Source of the DNA: Fragilariopsis cylindrus CCMP1102
Lineage: Eukaryota > Bacillariophyta > Bacillariophyceae > Bacillariales > Bacillariaceae
Direction of reading: 5' to 3'
Assembly (NCBI GenBank): GCA_900095095.1
Contig: FMBT01000383.1
Location: 1-64,000, forward strand
Length of the DNA: 64,000 nucleotides
The notes under the pieces were generated by a model. It was not told the origin of the DNA and ran no database searches. It saw nothing but the letters and a program-made list of their open reading frames with translations. Every line of letters starts with the position of its first letter. Position 1 is the first letter of the stretch. Positions 23,161-34,768 of the stretch are shown piece by piece. Position numbers and translations under genes: made by a program.

Positions 23161-23424
23161 TAACAGACGGTAGCTGGCGATAGCGTACCGGCTTCTGATT
23201 ATCTCATATAAGTTATTATATCACGCGCTTGCGCGCATGATATCGACTACGACTCCGAATACTAGTGACTCAAGAATCACTCAGGACTGACTTTCATATA
23301 CGATATCGCATTCACTTGCGATATACGATACGATACAGACCCGACTCATTACAATAGCTAGTACTCATAATTTCTACTTTAGTCTAAACCTATTTGACTA
23401 CTTACTGCTTGTAACGCTCTATTA
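23161..23424 (+). repeat. 5' LTR of copia element
   Basis: 264-bp terminal repeat beginning taacagacgg and ending gctctatta, not the usual TG...CA. It contains two internal inverted repeats: gcgcttgcgcgc near 23225, and an atatcgca/tgcgatat pair near 23303-23325. Confidence 0.95.
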
Positions 23425-24941
23425 GTTTATCAGACCCAATCTGCCTTTTTTTCGCCCATGGTGGTCCTTCGGGACTACTATAGAGGAACTAAGGTGGGAA
23501 TGTAACTATTTGAACAATACTTAAATTAAGCTAAAATGAATAACAAGGATCCTTGAGAGAATCCTAGTAGGAAAGCTGAAGACAGGATAACATATCATCA
23601 AACTAACGGATCGACATTTGATTGATATTGAATATCTGTGTAATCATCGACAGGAGTTGATGTAGTGAAAGGATTTCACGCACACCGTCTTCTACTTATG
23701 AGTGAGACTTAATTACCCTCATTCTGCTATTATTATGGACGATTCGTGGCAATCACACAAGTGACGACGAATCCTCATTAAAAATTAACATTACCGTATC
23801 CATTCTTCCATGATGAGACATAAAGACCTTGTCACCTTCGATCATAAGGAAGATAGGCGATGTTAATAGGACTGTATCGATTTCCGATAAGTTAGGAATC
23901 CGGCCTAACCGATACAAAGCTGAACACAATATTATCCCCAGAGGAAACTGGGATACGAAACAACCACCCCCCCTTACATGAAAAACTCCGATTAGACCCG
24001 GTTTCAATAGAAATATAATATAAACATAGATATAAAAGAATGGCGATGTAATAATATAAAAGTCGATTAAGCATATTCGCCAATGCTTTCGCAAAATACG
24101 GTAACGTTTCTGATCATTGCTCTGAACCGTAGCATTCTACCGATCACGTTGACTGGTATAAACTGAACAACCGTCTTCTTCAAGTAAAGTAATATTCATA
24201 TACCATTGTAAAACCCGAATAAAACTTCACAAATCACAAATCTTCTTGATCACCATCGTCGATTGATCATTCAAAACGATTAAAACAAGGAGAAGACACT
24301 TTTCGATCATTTCGCACGACACTTATTTGATATTTGAATTCTAAATTCTAAGAAACTCTCATTATTTTCAAGTTCAACACCATCGGGACTGAATCTGATC
24401 GATTCTGATTGGCTTACACCTGTTCTAATTTGACGACAATCATTTCTGCGTCACATGATTGGTTTAAAAACCAGATCACAACAAAGAAAGATATCAAAAA
24501 CGACCTTCAACAAATCGGAAGCAAGTATCAGCAAAATATCATCAAAAACGTATACAATATTTGAAAATGACACGCGCGTCGGATGCAAGTATTAAGTCGG
24601 AAACGTATACAGATTTGAATTGAAGCAAGAGTACAGCTAGATACAGCTCATCTTGTTAACAATCGGAAGCAACACGATTGGATTGCCACGCTCCAAACAA
24701 AGGCAAACCAACGTAATATCGTGAAAAATGAGAGAAGACAACAACTTACCGCGACAGAGTACAGTGAATTCAACAATTTTTAAAATTATTTTAGAATTTC
24801 GATGATTTTGCGACCGCCGAATAATCACTTTTTCAAGACATAAAACAAATTTGCTTAACTTCGCAAAACTTTACGACTTTTTCTGCTTCGTAAAGCCTTG
24901 TTTTACTATTGATTCCTAAATCTAAAACTACAAACCTCAAG
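23425..24941 (+). other. Copia leader region
   Basis: 1.5 kb of untranslated element sequence between the 5' LTR and the first frame. Just after the LTR, tatcaga at 23427-23433 resembles the core of an initiator-Met tRNA primer-binding site; this is only suggestive. No other gene is seen. Confidence 0.6.
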
Positions 24942-27900
24942 ATGACCTTACCTCCTTATCACGTTAGTACAATTACTAATGACGATGATGATACTCCTAA
25001 TCTTACTGAAGATGAGAAGCTTGAAGACATGTTGGCAACCGAGATGTCGCTAAAAGCAAAAATTGCTGATCACAAAGCAAATGCTAATAGCGATACAAGT
25101 GCCGTCAAGTTTGCTGATGTTCTTATCGAACAGCAAAACAACGAATCATATTCTCAACAAGAGATGTATGATCGTATATCTGAACAACGCAACGTGGATC
25201 GCAGCAATGCGACAAACAATGCAAGAGAAGCTGAAAAGTTAGAGAAAGCTAAACGATCTAAGCTTAACAAACACTACGACGATGCTGATCTTATTGAACA
25301 CATGGATGTGCAAAAAGCTACATTAGCTGCTGAAGCTGCACGTGCTAAAGCATCTACGACTTCATCTCTTTTTGGATATCTTGGAAGAAATTTCGCATCA
25401 GTGCTCCCCAGTCCTTTCTCTGCAAAAGCACCGGTGAATGACAAATCCGATACACCAAGAACATCGTTGGAAAAGCATGCGAACCACGTATATGATGACT
25501 TGGTTAAGCCACTCGAAGATGAAGTGACATTTGGCCTTGATCCTCTTCAAGCTCTACCAGATAAAACGACACCAAAATTCGATTTTGGAGTGACTGAAGG
25601 TACTAACTTTAGTCATGGTTCGAATCAAGATGGTTTAAAGAAACCTCGGAATGGAAATTTTAAGAAAGGCAATTCTGTCAAACCTGCAAATCAAAACGCC
25701 CCCTCCCCGATTTCATACCAAACACCTCCTGACTATCTTGCCGTTTCCAATCCTCCTGTCCGTCCTTCTGCTGATTCACATGCCAATCATGTCAATCAAG
25801 TCTCTCCTCTTGCCGATTCCCATCCTCCTGCCCGTCCTTCTGCTGATTCCCATGTCAATCATGTCAATCAAGTCCCTCCTCCGTCCGATTCCCATGTCAA
25901 TCATGCCCATCAAGTCCCGCCTCCTGCCCATGCCCATCCTCCTGCCGACCAACATGCCTACCAACATGCCCATCCCCCTGCCGACCAACATGCCTACCAC
26001 CATCCTCCTGCCGACCAACATGTCTACCAACCTACACATCATGTCAATCATCCGTATCAGCCTAATTCCCCAGATTTTCAACCTACCAGTCATCACGCCC
26101 CTTCTCCTGCCCACCATCCTGCTACCGGCTACAATGCTTCTCCTCCTACCGGCTACAATGCTCCTCCTCCTGCTAATTACAATGCTCCTCCTCCTGCTAA
26201 CAACAATGCTTCTCCTCTTGCTACTTACAATGCTCCTCCTCCTGCTAACAATGCTCCTCCTCATGCTAACAATGCCCATTATCCTGCCACAAACAATTCT
26301 GCTCATGTCAATTGGAATGATAATCATCAGCATTCGACAGGACATCCATCATTCGTCGGGAATGCTGCTCACCAGCATTCGACAGGACATACAGCACCAA
26401 CATCATTCGTCGGGAATGCTGCTCACCAGCATTCGACAGGACATACAGCACCAACATCATTCGTCGGGAATGCTGCTCATCAGCATTCGACAGAACATAC
26501 AGCACCAAGACCATTCGTCGGGAATGCTGCTCATCAGCATTCGACAGGACATACAGCACCAAGACCATTCGTCGGGAATGCTGTCCATCAGCATGCGACA
26601 GGACCTCCAGCACCAAGACCATTCGTCGCGAATGCTGCTCATCAGCACTCTGCGACAGGACCTCCAGCACCAAGACCATTCGTAGGGAATACTGCTAATC
26701 AACATTCTGCGACAGGACCTGCAGCACCGAGCCATTTCGCCGGAAATGCCTCTCATCAACATTCTGTAGCCAGACCTCCTGCCACGCAACAAGCCGAACC
26801 TCAAGTTGATCCAGTACAGCAACCATATCAAGCAACTAATCCGAGTATGATGCAACCACAACACCCATGTGACGCTAATACATCTGTGCCAAATACTGTT
26901 TTTGAAAATGGTTACCAACAATCACTAAATGATGGTATTGCGCAGAGATCACCACTAGCAACATACCGTCAAGGTGGAAGCGGAAGCCCAAGTGGTGACA
27001 TGTACCGTCCTCCATTATCAAATACGAATGTACCATTTCGACCACAGTTGACTAGAAATCCGCACTTCCAACGAAGAAATGCTCAAGAAGAATATCATCG
27101 CATGCACCCAAATGCAAGCGCAGCTGATTTAGCTATACGTTTTGGCTCACCAATAACGCAAGGATGTGCTCAAACACCTCATACGTCAAATGGTGGATAT
27201 GGATATCCTACACCTCAACAGAATCATCCTAACAATGTCCGAGCGTATAATATGCCAGAAACACCATATTCTCATGCTGCAGCAGCAGCATATCAAGATC
27301 AATCTCAAGAAACATCGATGGGAACATCTGTTCGAGGAATCAAGTACAGATCATCAATCTCACGAAAAGACCTGCATTGGAATGGAAACAAGGATACATT
27401 TGAGACATATAAGACCAGATTATTTGGAATTATGTTACAAAACGGAACAAGCTACCTTATAGATGAAAATTTTGTCAATGAATATCAGTTAAACAAACAC
27501 CACATCCACAGCGGTACCTTCTGGGATCGATTCGGTATTACAGCCCAACAGTGTATGTTTGATATCAGTTGGTTATCTGGAGTCCTTACGACAACTATTG
27601 ATGATCCTGAAAACATTCCGGAAATCACAAGCGCACGTGGCGATGGTGTATATGCAGTGGTGAACTTGTTGGCAGCCTTTGTCAACGGTGGAGATACAGA
27701 ACAAGAAACAAAATGGAAACTTCGTGATGAAATAAATAAGAAATTTTATCCATCAAAGATGCCATTTGAAACGTACATGAACAGCCTACAAACGAACATA
27801 TTGAAGATGCAACGTTTGGATCCAACATTAAGAAAAGATCAAATCATTGACCAACTTGAACATAATATCATTGACCAAATACCTACTATGCATTATTTAT

Positions 27901-29936
27901 TTGACCAAATAAGATCAAGAGATGATCCATGGACAAGTGAATTTAAATATTTAATCAAGAGAGGAAAACATTATGGAAAAACGCAACGAGATGGAATACT
28001 TCCGACTCACCTACTAACTGCGACTTCTGATATTCGTGAAATTAACAATTTAGATGAATTAAGAGACGAAGTTACCAATGCATATGTGGCGTTTCAAGAC
28101 AAGTTTACAGAAAACGGTAACAAACATCCAAAGCTAGATGCAGCTCGGGCTGTTTATAATGTATTCAAGAAGGATCCAACGAGATTAAACCTTAGTGTAC
28201 CACCAGAACTATGGAATAAGTTAGATGAAACCCTCAAGAAACAGATTACCCGGATTCGACAAGAAATACGTGATGAACAACGTAAGAAGCCTAAAGATAC
28301 AAGCAAAGATAAAGCATCAATCGGCCAACAATACCCGACATTGAATAAACCACCACTTGACGTTCGTAAAACCTTAACAGCAATACAATGTATACAAGAG
28401 TTAGGAATATCTGGATTACTTGATGATGATGAAAGCATCGATGAAGAAATGGAAGATTATGAAGATGAATTCATTAATGAAATACGTAACGTTCATATGA
28501 CATCTGTATATGGAGAGTTTTATGATGATGAAGACACAATTGATATCAAAGCAAACTACCGCTTAGCATACAAATGTGTACATGAAGGGAAAATCTTCGG
28601 AATTTCAGACGGTGGAGCTGATTCATGTATCTTGGGAAAACATGCACACGTTATTAACCGTACAAAAAGATATGCACGACTGGTAGGATATGATCCGGCA
28701 ACAACTCAATCAGAAAGAGTGCCAATTGTCTCAGCATACTTAAAGACAAAGGATCAATCAGGAGACATCATACTTCTCCTCATTCATGAATCACCATACT
28801 TAGCACACTCATCTACAACACTTTTATCTGAATATCAGATACGTGAATATGGGAAAGTTATTGATTCATGTTCAACATCACATGTTCACCGATCTAATCC
28901 AAGAGTCATGGGACTTCAACGTTTGGAGATTAATGAAGATATCCATGTCCCGATGGAAGACCGTGGAGCAATTATGGGAATACAAATATTACCATATGAA
29001 GAAGGTGATGACAGTCGTTACAATATCCATGAAATTGTTTCTAAATCACCATGGCTACCACAACGTTATAGATATAAGGATTTTCCTGAAGACATATCAT
29101 CTAACGTAACTTCAGAATCGCAAACTACGATAACTGCAACAGCTGCACCTGTTACCACCAATTCAATCTTGAATACTGCTGCTATTAACGCTGCAACTAC
29201 AGAACCTCAAGTTGCTCCAGTTGATGATGATGATGAATTGACACAACGATTAGACCAACCAATTTTTGAAGACGATACTATTGATCCAGATGAATCATCT
29301 CAGGGATACCAAGAAACATTCGAAGCTGAAACAATTAGTGTCTCAGGTAAAAACGTTATGCTTGCTTCAAGCAAATTAGATGCATTACTTGAACAAACAA
29401 TTAATATTCAAGATACAAAATATGATTGGATACAATCAGAATTAGCACCAGGCGATTTAGAAATGATTGATGAAATGGCACATAATCAACTTAGAAAACA
29501 TAATTATGAATCAATGACAAAATTGGAAGGTAAACATCTTATCGGAAAAATTCGAAATGACATGATAAACGATGTAGCAAAATGTTATGGAATTCTCGAT
29601 CTGTCGGATGCTTGTATGTCACCATATCTAGACAAAGTTGAAGAAATTTTTAACAGAGTGGACAACGAAAGATCACTATCTGAAATACTACAACAAATGT
29701 TAGACGAAGACAAAGAAAAGGACAGTCCGTATGAAATAAAACCGTCTGTATACCTTAGAAACCTATATAATCAAGACAGACAATTACGATTACAAGGATT
29801 AGAAAAATTAATAGAAGATATTGAAACTGAAGAAAGGGACCAAGCACATCGTGAGAGTCTATTAAGTGATATGAACAGAAAATTAATACAAGAACGACTT
29901 CAAATTCGTAATGAAAATTTTCGCAAGGGCTGGTAA
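24942..29936 (+). CDS. Copia first frame: gag-like with protease region
   Basis: Frame of about 1,664 codons. The N-terminal third is polar and helical. It is followed by a Pro/His/Ala/Asn-rich section with many short tandem repeats, and then a gag-like helical section (about 27,340-28,300). An aspartic-protease-like region is near 28,600, with the DGGADS core. The C-terminal part is acidic and helical. It is unusually long for a copia gag-protease unit. No nucleic-acid-binding zinc knuckle was recognised. Confidence 0.85.
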   Translation: MTLPPYHVSTITNDDDDTPNLTEDEKLEDMLATEMSLKAKIADHKANANSDTSAVKFADVLIEQQNNESYSQQEMYDRISEQRNVDRSNATNNAREAEKLEKAKRSKLNKHYDDADLIEHMDVQKATLAAEAARAKASTTSSLFGYLGRNFASVLPSPFSAKAPVNDKSDTPRTSLEKHANHVYDDLVKPLEDEVTFGLDPLQALPDKTTPKFDFGVTEGTNFSHGSNQDGLKKPRNGNFKKGNSVKPANQNAPSPISYQTPPDYLAVSNPPVRPSADSHANHVNQVSPLADSHPPARPSADSHVNHVNQVPPPSDSHVNHAHQVPPPAHAHPPADQHAYQHAHPPADQHAYHHPPADQHVYQPTHHVNHPYQPNSPDFQPTSHHAPSPAHHPATGYNASPPTGYNAPPPANYNAPPPANNNASPLATYNAPPPANNAPPHANNAHYPATNNSAHVNWNDNHQHSTGHPSFVGNAAHQHSTGHTAPTSFVGNAAHQHSTGHTAPTSFVGNAAHQHSTEHTAPRPFVGNAAHQHSTGHTAPRPFVGNAVHQHATGPPAPRPFVANAAHQHSATGPPAPRPFVGNTANQHSATGPAAPSHFAGNASHQHSVARPPATQQAEPQVDPVQQPYQATNPSMMQPQHPCDANTSVPNTVFENGYQQSLNDGIAQRSPLATYRQGGSGSPSGDMYRPPLSNTNVPFRPQLTRNPHFQRRNAQEEYHRMHPNASAADLAIRFGSPITQGCAQTPHTSNGGYGYPTPQQNHPNNVRAYNMPETPYSHAAAAAYQDQSQETSMGTSVRGIKYRSSISRKDLHWNGNKDTFETYKTRLFGIMLQNGTSYLIDENFVNEYQLNKHHIHSGTFWDRFGITAQQCMFDISWLSGVLTTTIDDPENIPEITSARGDGVYAVVNLLAAFVNGGDTEQETKWKLRDEINKKFYPSKMPFETYMNSLQTNILKMQRLDPTLRKDQIIDQLEHNIIDQIPTMHYLFDQIRSRDDPWTSEFKYLIKRGKHYGKTQRDGILPTHLLTATSDIREINNLDELRDEVTNAYVAFQDKFTENGNKHPKLDAARAVYNVFKKDPTRLNLSVPPELWNKLDETLKKQITRIRQEIRDEQRKKPKDTSKDKASIGQQYPTLNKPPLDVRKTLTAIQCIQELGISGLLDDDESIDEEMEDYEDEFINEIRNVHMTSVYGEFYDDEDTIDIKANYRLAYKCVHEGKIFGISDGGADSCILGKHAHVINRTKRYARLVGYDPATTQSERVPIVSAYLKTKDQSGDIILLLIHESPYLAHSSTTLLSEYQIREYGKVIDSCSTSHVHRSNPRVMGLQRLEINEDIHVPMEDRGAIMGIQILPYEEGDDSRYNIHEIVSKSPWLPQRYRYKDFPEDISSNVTSESQTTITATAAPVTTNSILNTAAINAATTEPQVAPVDDDDELTQRLDQPIFEDDTIDPDESSQGYQETFEAETISVSGKNVMLASSKLDALLEQTINIQDTKYDWIQSELAPGDLEMIDEMAHNQLRKHNYESMTKLEGKHLIGKIRNDMINDVAKCYGILDLSDACMSPYLDKVEEIFNRVDNERSLSEILQQMLDEDKEKDSPYEIKPSVYLRNLYNQDRQLRLQGLEKLIEDIETEERDQAHRESLLSDMNRKLIQERLQIRNENFRKGW
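26300..26780 (+). repeat. Tandem repeat of about 60 bp coding for His-rich peptide
   Basis: About eight copies of a unit encoding AHQHSTGHTAP-FVGNA lie in the first copia frame. The first copies are almost identical and later ones drift (ATGPPAPRPFVGN). Upstream, a different Pro-rich section repeats PPADQHAYQH, and then Asn-Ala-Pro-Pro units. Confidence 0.9.
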
Positions 29937-29965
29937 AAACCGATACCTGCTGCCCTAACACTAAC

Positions 29966-32900
29966 GTGAAATATGAAGACACAAAAGTATCTTACCCATC
30001 TGCACCGACTCCAATAATGTTATCACGAGATGATGAATCATCGTTGAATGATGATGAATATGAAGAAGTCAAGAAACTTGAAACTACATCAGCAACGTGT
30101 ATACAAGAAGATAAAACATCGTATTCAACATTGGGGTCACCAAGAGATTCAACACCAATCACACCGAAACCGATTCCGACTACAATAAATTTCCGACAAG
30201 CATCATGTCTACGTCGTCCGACCATTGCATCAATAAAGCGAGACGATACCTTTCCAACAATATCTAATGTACGAAAAGAGCCAACCAAGGCATTTATTGC
30301 AAATTCATTTGAACCAGAACCGATGAACGTATTAAATGAACTACCATCTTTTGATACTTTTACAAATATTGATAGCTTCCTTTCAAAACAAGGATATGAT
30401 GATTTAGTCGGACTACCACTAAATCGAACTCCAAGTGAACAAAGGAACAAGGAAGAAGAAAAATATTTGAGATTATTAAAGACTCACGAAGATGGTGATG
30501 ATCCCATATTTTCAAACATTAATCTACATCGGATACTTTTCACTAATCAACAATATGATCTAACTGATGAAGAACTTGAACTACCACCTCAACTTCTACA
30601 CAAAGATGATCGTGATGCTCATGCATGTGCAGTTAAAACCTGGCACAGAGTTTTACACAAAGACTTAGATCCTCAGAAACTTAGACCTTTTCTCGGATTC
30701 AGACCAATTGAGATTGTACGAAAAACACTTGCTAATACAACACAACTAGCGAGACTCATCATTCGATATCCACTACGGAAACATGTAAAAGCAAGATTCC
30801 CTTTCCTTAATACAAGAAGAATTAATGAAGGAATTTCTACAGACAAATTCTATTGTAACTGCGCAGATGTTGCTAATGGATTCGTTAATGCTCATATATT
30901 TTATGGAATGAAAACAACATGTATTCAAATATATGGACATAGACCAGGTGGAGAAGGTTTCTTAATGGCCTATAAAGATTTTATTCGAGACCATGGAATA
31001 CCAAGTATCTTACGACGTGATAATGCGGGGGAAGCAAATAGTGACAAGGTCAAGGATTTCAACAGAGAACATTTGGTAAAGGATCAATTTTCAGAAGTTG
31101 ATAACCAACAACAAAATGTTTGTGAAAGCGGCGGAGTTCGATGGATGAAAGCTGCACTACATGTATTGTTAGATATGACTGGAGCACCAGTATGGACTTG
31201 GTTCTTGGCTGCAAATTACCTAGCTGACATACATAATCATACATGGAACAATGAAAGAAAGTTCATCCCTGCTACAGCAAGAGATGGTATTACTCGAGAT
31301 ATATCAAAGTATCTACAATTCGTCTTTTGGGAAAGAGTGTTATACCTTGATCATGTTGATAAATTTCCAGAATCAAGAGAACGACCTGGATATTTCGTTG
31401 GATGCAGTAACAATGTTGGAGATGATCTTACATTTCTAATATATGATGATCAAACAAAACAAGTCGTAAGTGTCAGCGTCGTCAGACCATTTACTTCTAA
31501 CAAAAGAGTAAGATGGGACGGGTCGACACTAGATACTTCAGTCCGACCGAAACTTAGACAACCATCGGAAACATGGCATCCAACACCATCTGATATGGAC
31601 ACAATGGATAAATATGATCATGATGAATTAAATCTTGATGCGGATACGGATCCGGAACAATTTTTTGAACCATCAACTGAACGAATATCAAAATTTGATT
31701 CAATACTTGAATTACCAGATTTATGCTTAGTACCACCATCAGTTGACAAAATGCTTGAACTACATCTTGCACAAGATGATCCATATACAGGGGAGTCTGA
31801 ATTACGTTTTTCATCAACAGCGATACCTCTACGTAAAGATCTAAAACGTCAAAAGACAGATGCCAAGAAACCTTCATCAACAGTTACACATAAAAATGAA
31901 ATTCAACCACCGCATACTGAGGATACTACAAAAATAAACGAACAACTAACTCCAACATTAGTCGGAAAACGTATATCAAAACGATTTCATGATGGAATTT
32001 ACGTTGGTACAGTTACCTTTACATGGACGGATGACAATCATAATCAAATGTGGCACATCAGATATGATGATAATGATAATGAAGATTTGGATATGGAACA
32101 AATACGTGAAAGTATTGATCTCTATAAAATTTATCCTCATGAATATCGTTTCAACGAAGAATTACCTCCTGGTAAAACGACACCTCATATTTCAACGAAA
32201 AAGAAAGCTACTATTCCAACAGATAGGGGAGCTAAAACTTCAGCGAAAAGGGGAGCTTCTACTTCTGAAGACAGGGGAGCTACAATTTCATCGAAGAAGG
32301 AAGTTACGATTGAAAAGGATAGGGGAGATGCTATTTCATCTAAAAATATATTACCTGATACCGAGAAAGATGAAACAAATGGTAGACGATCTTCAAGACT
32401 ACGAAAAGAAACTCTACCTATGAAATGTATAAACACCATTGCAAAACTAGGAATTATTATGTTTACATCATCTGCTATCGTTAAACCATTATCAACTACG
32501 GCATTACCTCCGATATCTCGATTTGAAGTTGAAAGTGTATTTCCAAAAGTACAACACATTCAAATGAAACCGATTGATAATGTTGAAGAATTACGAGCAT
32601 ATCACTCTTACTTAGACAAGCTGAATGATATGTTTTCACCGGATCCAGACGTTGCACATTGGACTCCGAAGACTATCTTATCGCATCATGTACAACATCT
32701 TCATGATGATGAGGAACGAAAAGTGTACATGAAAATACAATGGCCTGATGAAAATACACCAAAACAAAATATTCCTCTTGATGATTTACGTATGGACGAT
32801 CCATGGTTATGTGTTAGATATGCATATCAAAATGATTTAATTTATAAGCCTGGTTGGGAATGGATACCAAAATACATCGATTCCGATAAAACATTAACAA

Positions 32901-34768
32901 CCATGATACAAACTTATCGAACATCAGTTATTACTGGTAAGAAATACGAGTTTGGAGTAGAAATACCAAAATCCGCAAAATCATCAAAGTTAGTTGACGA
33001 TTCAAATGGAAATCTACTTTGGAAACAATCAATTGATAAAGAATTATACCAAATAATTCATGAATTTAACTCATTCAAACCACTTCAAGAAGGCGAGCCT
33101 ACACCGCCAGGATACAGACGAGTACCATATCATCTAATATTTGCTTGTAAAGTCGATGGAAGACGGAAAGCAAGATTAGTTATTGATGGTAACAGATCTC
33201 CTCCAGTTCATAAAGAAGACTGTTTTGCACCTGTCGTATCGATTGAAGCAATTCGAATGGGATTCTTATTGGCCCAAATGAATAATTTAAAATGTGTTGC
33301 GGGAGACGTTGGAAACGCTTTCCTCACATCATTTACTACGGAGAAACTATTCATCATTGCTGGACCAGAATTTGGACCAGAACTTGAAGGAAAACGACTC
33401 ATCTTGAGTAAATCAGTTTATGGAACGAAGACTGGAGCAGCACGTTTCCATGAATCATTATCTGCAAAACTTCGACGTATTCACTTCCGACCATCAAGAG
33501 CTGATCATGATCTATGGATGAGAAAAACAGCTGACGGAAGTTATGAATATATTGCACGATATGTTGATGACGTAATGTGTTTTTCAAAAGAACCAGAGAA
33601 AATTATTCATTATCTCGAAGAATTTTATACGATGAAGGGCGTTGGATACCCACAATTTTACCTTGGAGGTGACGTTGTTAAATATCCTCCTACATGGGAA
33701 GAACATAATATAAAATTTGGTCTTTCAAGTCATACATATATCAAGAATTGTATGGAAAATTTAGAACGGATGTGTGAAACTACGTTTCGTAAAGTTACTG
33801 TACCACACGACCCTCTTTATCATGCTGAGCTAGATAATTCAAAACTGATCTCTGCCAAAGAACAATCAAAATACCGTTCACTACTTGGAAGTGCAAATTG
33901 GATGGTTACACTAGGAAGATTTGATATTCATTTTGCTGTCAATACTTTGGCTCAATATACAGTAGCACCACGAGAAGGTCATCTTCTAGCACTACAACGT
34001 ATATTCGGCTACTTAAAACAACATCCCAGAGCCATGCTAACAATCGATTCTTCTGATCCACCAGGAAGAAAACTTGCAACATTTCATCGTGATTGTGATT
34101 GGAGTGAATTCTTTCCGGATGCCATTGAAGATATACCTGAAAAATCCCCAGACCCTTATGGTGATCCTGTAAAACTTACTGTGTATGTTGATGCTGATCA
34201 TGCAAGAAACAATGTAACACGTCGATCAGTTACAGGTATATTGTTACTAATTAACAACACACCAATTATTTGGGTTTCAAAACGTCAACGTACAGTCGAA
34301 ACATCTACATTTGGATCTGAAATGATTGCAGCTCGAATGGCAATTGATCTAATCATTGAAATGAGATACAAATTAAGATGTCTTGGTATAAGAGTTGAAA
34401 AGAGAAGTGAATTACTTGGAGATAATTTATCAGTGGTTGTAAATACAACACTACCATCATCAAAGATCAAGAAGAAACATCTATCTTGTCAAATCATGCG
34501 GATACGCGAAGCAATTGCTGCTGGTTTTGTTCGATTTGGACATGTCCGATCAGAACAAAACATCGCAGATATCCTAACAAAACCACTAGGACCAAGTGTT
34601 TTTCATCGTTTAGCGCATCCATATCTGTTTCGTCAACTGAATACCCATAAAGACGACAAATCGATGGATATTCTAGATGCACCAATACCATATCGGCATT
34701 ATACACCACCTACTTCGAAGACAAGAAACCCTCATTCGAAAACAAACAAGAATCTTGAACCATCGTAA
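29966..34768 (+). CDS. Copia pol frame: integrase, reverse transcriptase, RNase H
   Basis: Open frame of about 1,600 codons. In order: the integrase catalytic core (roughly 30,850-31,300), a variable acidic linker, the reverse transcriptase (roughly 33,000-33,950) with the YVDDV polymerase site, and the copia-type RNase H (roughly 34,170-34,620) with VYVDADHA and the closing ADILTKPL. The order integrase then polymerase is diagnostic of Ty1/copia. The frame is open throughout. Its product would be enzymatic machinery of the element, not a host protein. Confidence 0.93.
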   Translation: MKYEDTKVSYPSAPTPIMLSRDDESSLNDDEYEEVKKLETTSATCIQEDKTSYSTLGSPRDSTPITPKPIPTTINFRQASCLRRPTIASIKRDDTFPTISNVRKEPTKAFIANSFEPEPMNVLNELPSFDTFTNIDSFLSKQGYDDLVGLPLNRTPSEQRNKEEEKYLRLLKTHEDGDDPIFSNINLHRILFTNQQYDLTDEELELPPQLLHKDDRDAHACAVKTWHRVLHKDLDPQKLRPFLGFRPIEIVRKTLANTTQLARLIIRYPLRKHVKARFPFLNTRRINEGISTDKFYCNCADVANGFVNAHIFYGMKTTCIQIYGHRPGGEGFLMAYKDFIRDHGIPSILRRDNAGEANSDKVKDFNREHLVKDQFSEVDNQQQNVCESGGVRWMKAALHVLLDMTGAPVWTWFLAANYLADIHNHTWNNERKFIPATARDGITRDISKYLQFVFWERVLYLDHVDKFPESRERPGYFVGCSNNVGDDLTFLIYDDQTKQVVSVSVVRPFTSNKRVRWDGSTLDTSVRPKLRQPSETWHPTPSDMDTMDKYDHDELNLDADTDPEQFFEPSTERISKFDSILELPDLCLVPPSVDKMLELHLAQDDPYTGESELRFSSTAIPLRKDLKRQKTDAKKPSSTVTHKNEIQPPHTEDTTKINEQLTPTLVGKRISKRFHDGIYVGTVTFTWTDDNHNQMWHIRYDDNDNEDLDMEQIRESIDLYKIYPHEYRFNEELPPGKTTPHISTKKKATIPTDRGAKTSAKRGASTSEDRGATISSKKEVTIEKDRGDAISSKNILPDTEKDETNGRRSSRLRKETLPMKCINTIAKLGIIMFTSSAIVKPLSTTALPPISRFEVESVFPKVQHIQMKPIDNVEELRAYHSYLDKLNDMFSPDPDVAHWTPKTILSHHVQHLHDDEERKVYMKIQWPDENTPKQNIPLDDLRMDDPWLCVRYAYQNDLIYKPGWEWIPKYIDSDKTLTTMIQTYRTSVITGKKYEFGVEIPKSAKSSKLVDDSNGNLLWKQSIDKELYQIIHEFNSFKPLQEGEPTPPGYRRVPYHLIFACKVDGRRKARLVIDGNRSPPVHKEDCFAPVVSIEAIRMGFLLAQMNNLKCVAGDVGNAFLTSFTTEKLFIIAGPEFGPELEGKRLILSKSVYGTKTGAARFHESLSAKLRRIHFRPSRADHDLWMRKTADGSYEYIARYVDDVMCFSKEPEKIIHYLEEFYTMKGVGYPQFYLGGDVVKYPPTWEEHNIKFGLSSHTYIKNCMENLERMCETTFRKVTVPHDPLYHAELDNSKLISAKEQSKYRSLLGSANWMVTLGRFDIHFAVNTLAQYTVAPREGHLLALQRIFGYLKQHPRAMLTIDSSDPPGRKLATFHRDCDWSEFFPDAIEDIPEKSPDPYGDPVKLTVYVDADHARNNVTRRSVTGILLLINNTPIIWVSKRQRTVETSTFGSEMIAARMAIDLIIEMRYKLRCLGIRVEKRSELLGDNLSVVVNTTLPSSKIKKKHLSCQIMRIREAIAAGFVRFGHVRSEQNIADILTKPLGPSVFHRLAHPYLFRQLNTHKDDKSMDILDAPIPYRHYTPPTSKTRNPHSKTNKNLEPS

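Noticed and set aside
25651-26685. Long plus-strand alternate frame of 344 codons and minus frames of 189, 123 and 154 codons over the same stretch
   Set aside because: They are shadows of the tandem repeats in the copia first frame: repeats with a period divisible by three leave other frames open too. Composition is Leu/Met- or Arg/Met-monotonous.
26300-26780. CRISPR-like array of regular repeats
   Set aside because: Repeats are contiguous without unique spacers, keep a coding frame of the copia element and occur in a eukaryotic genome.
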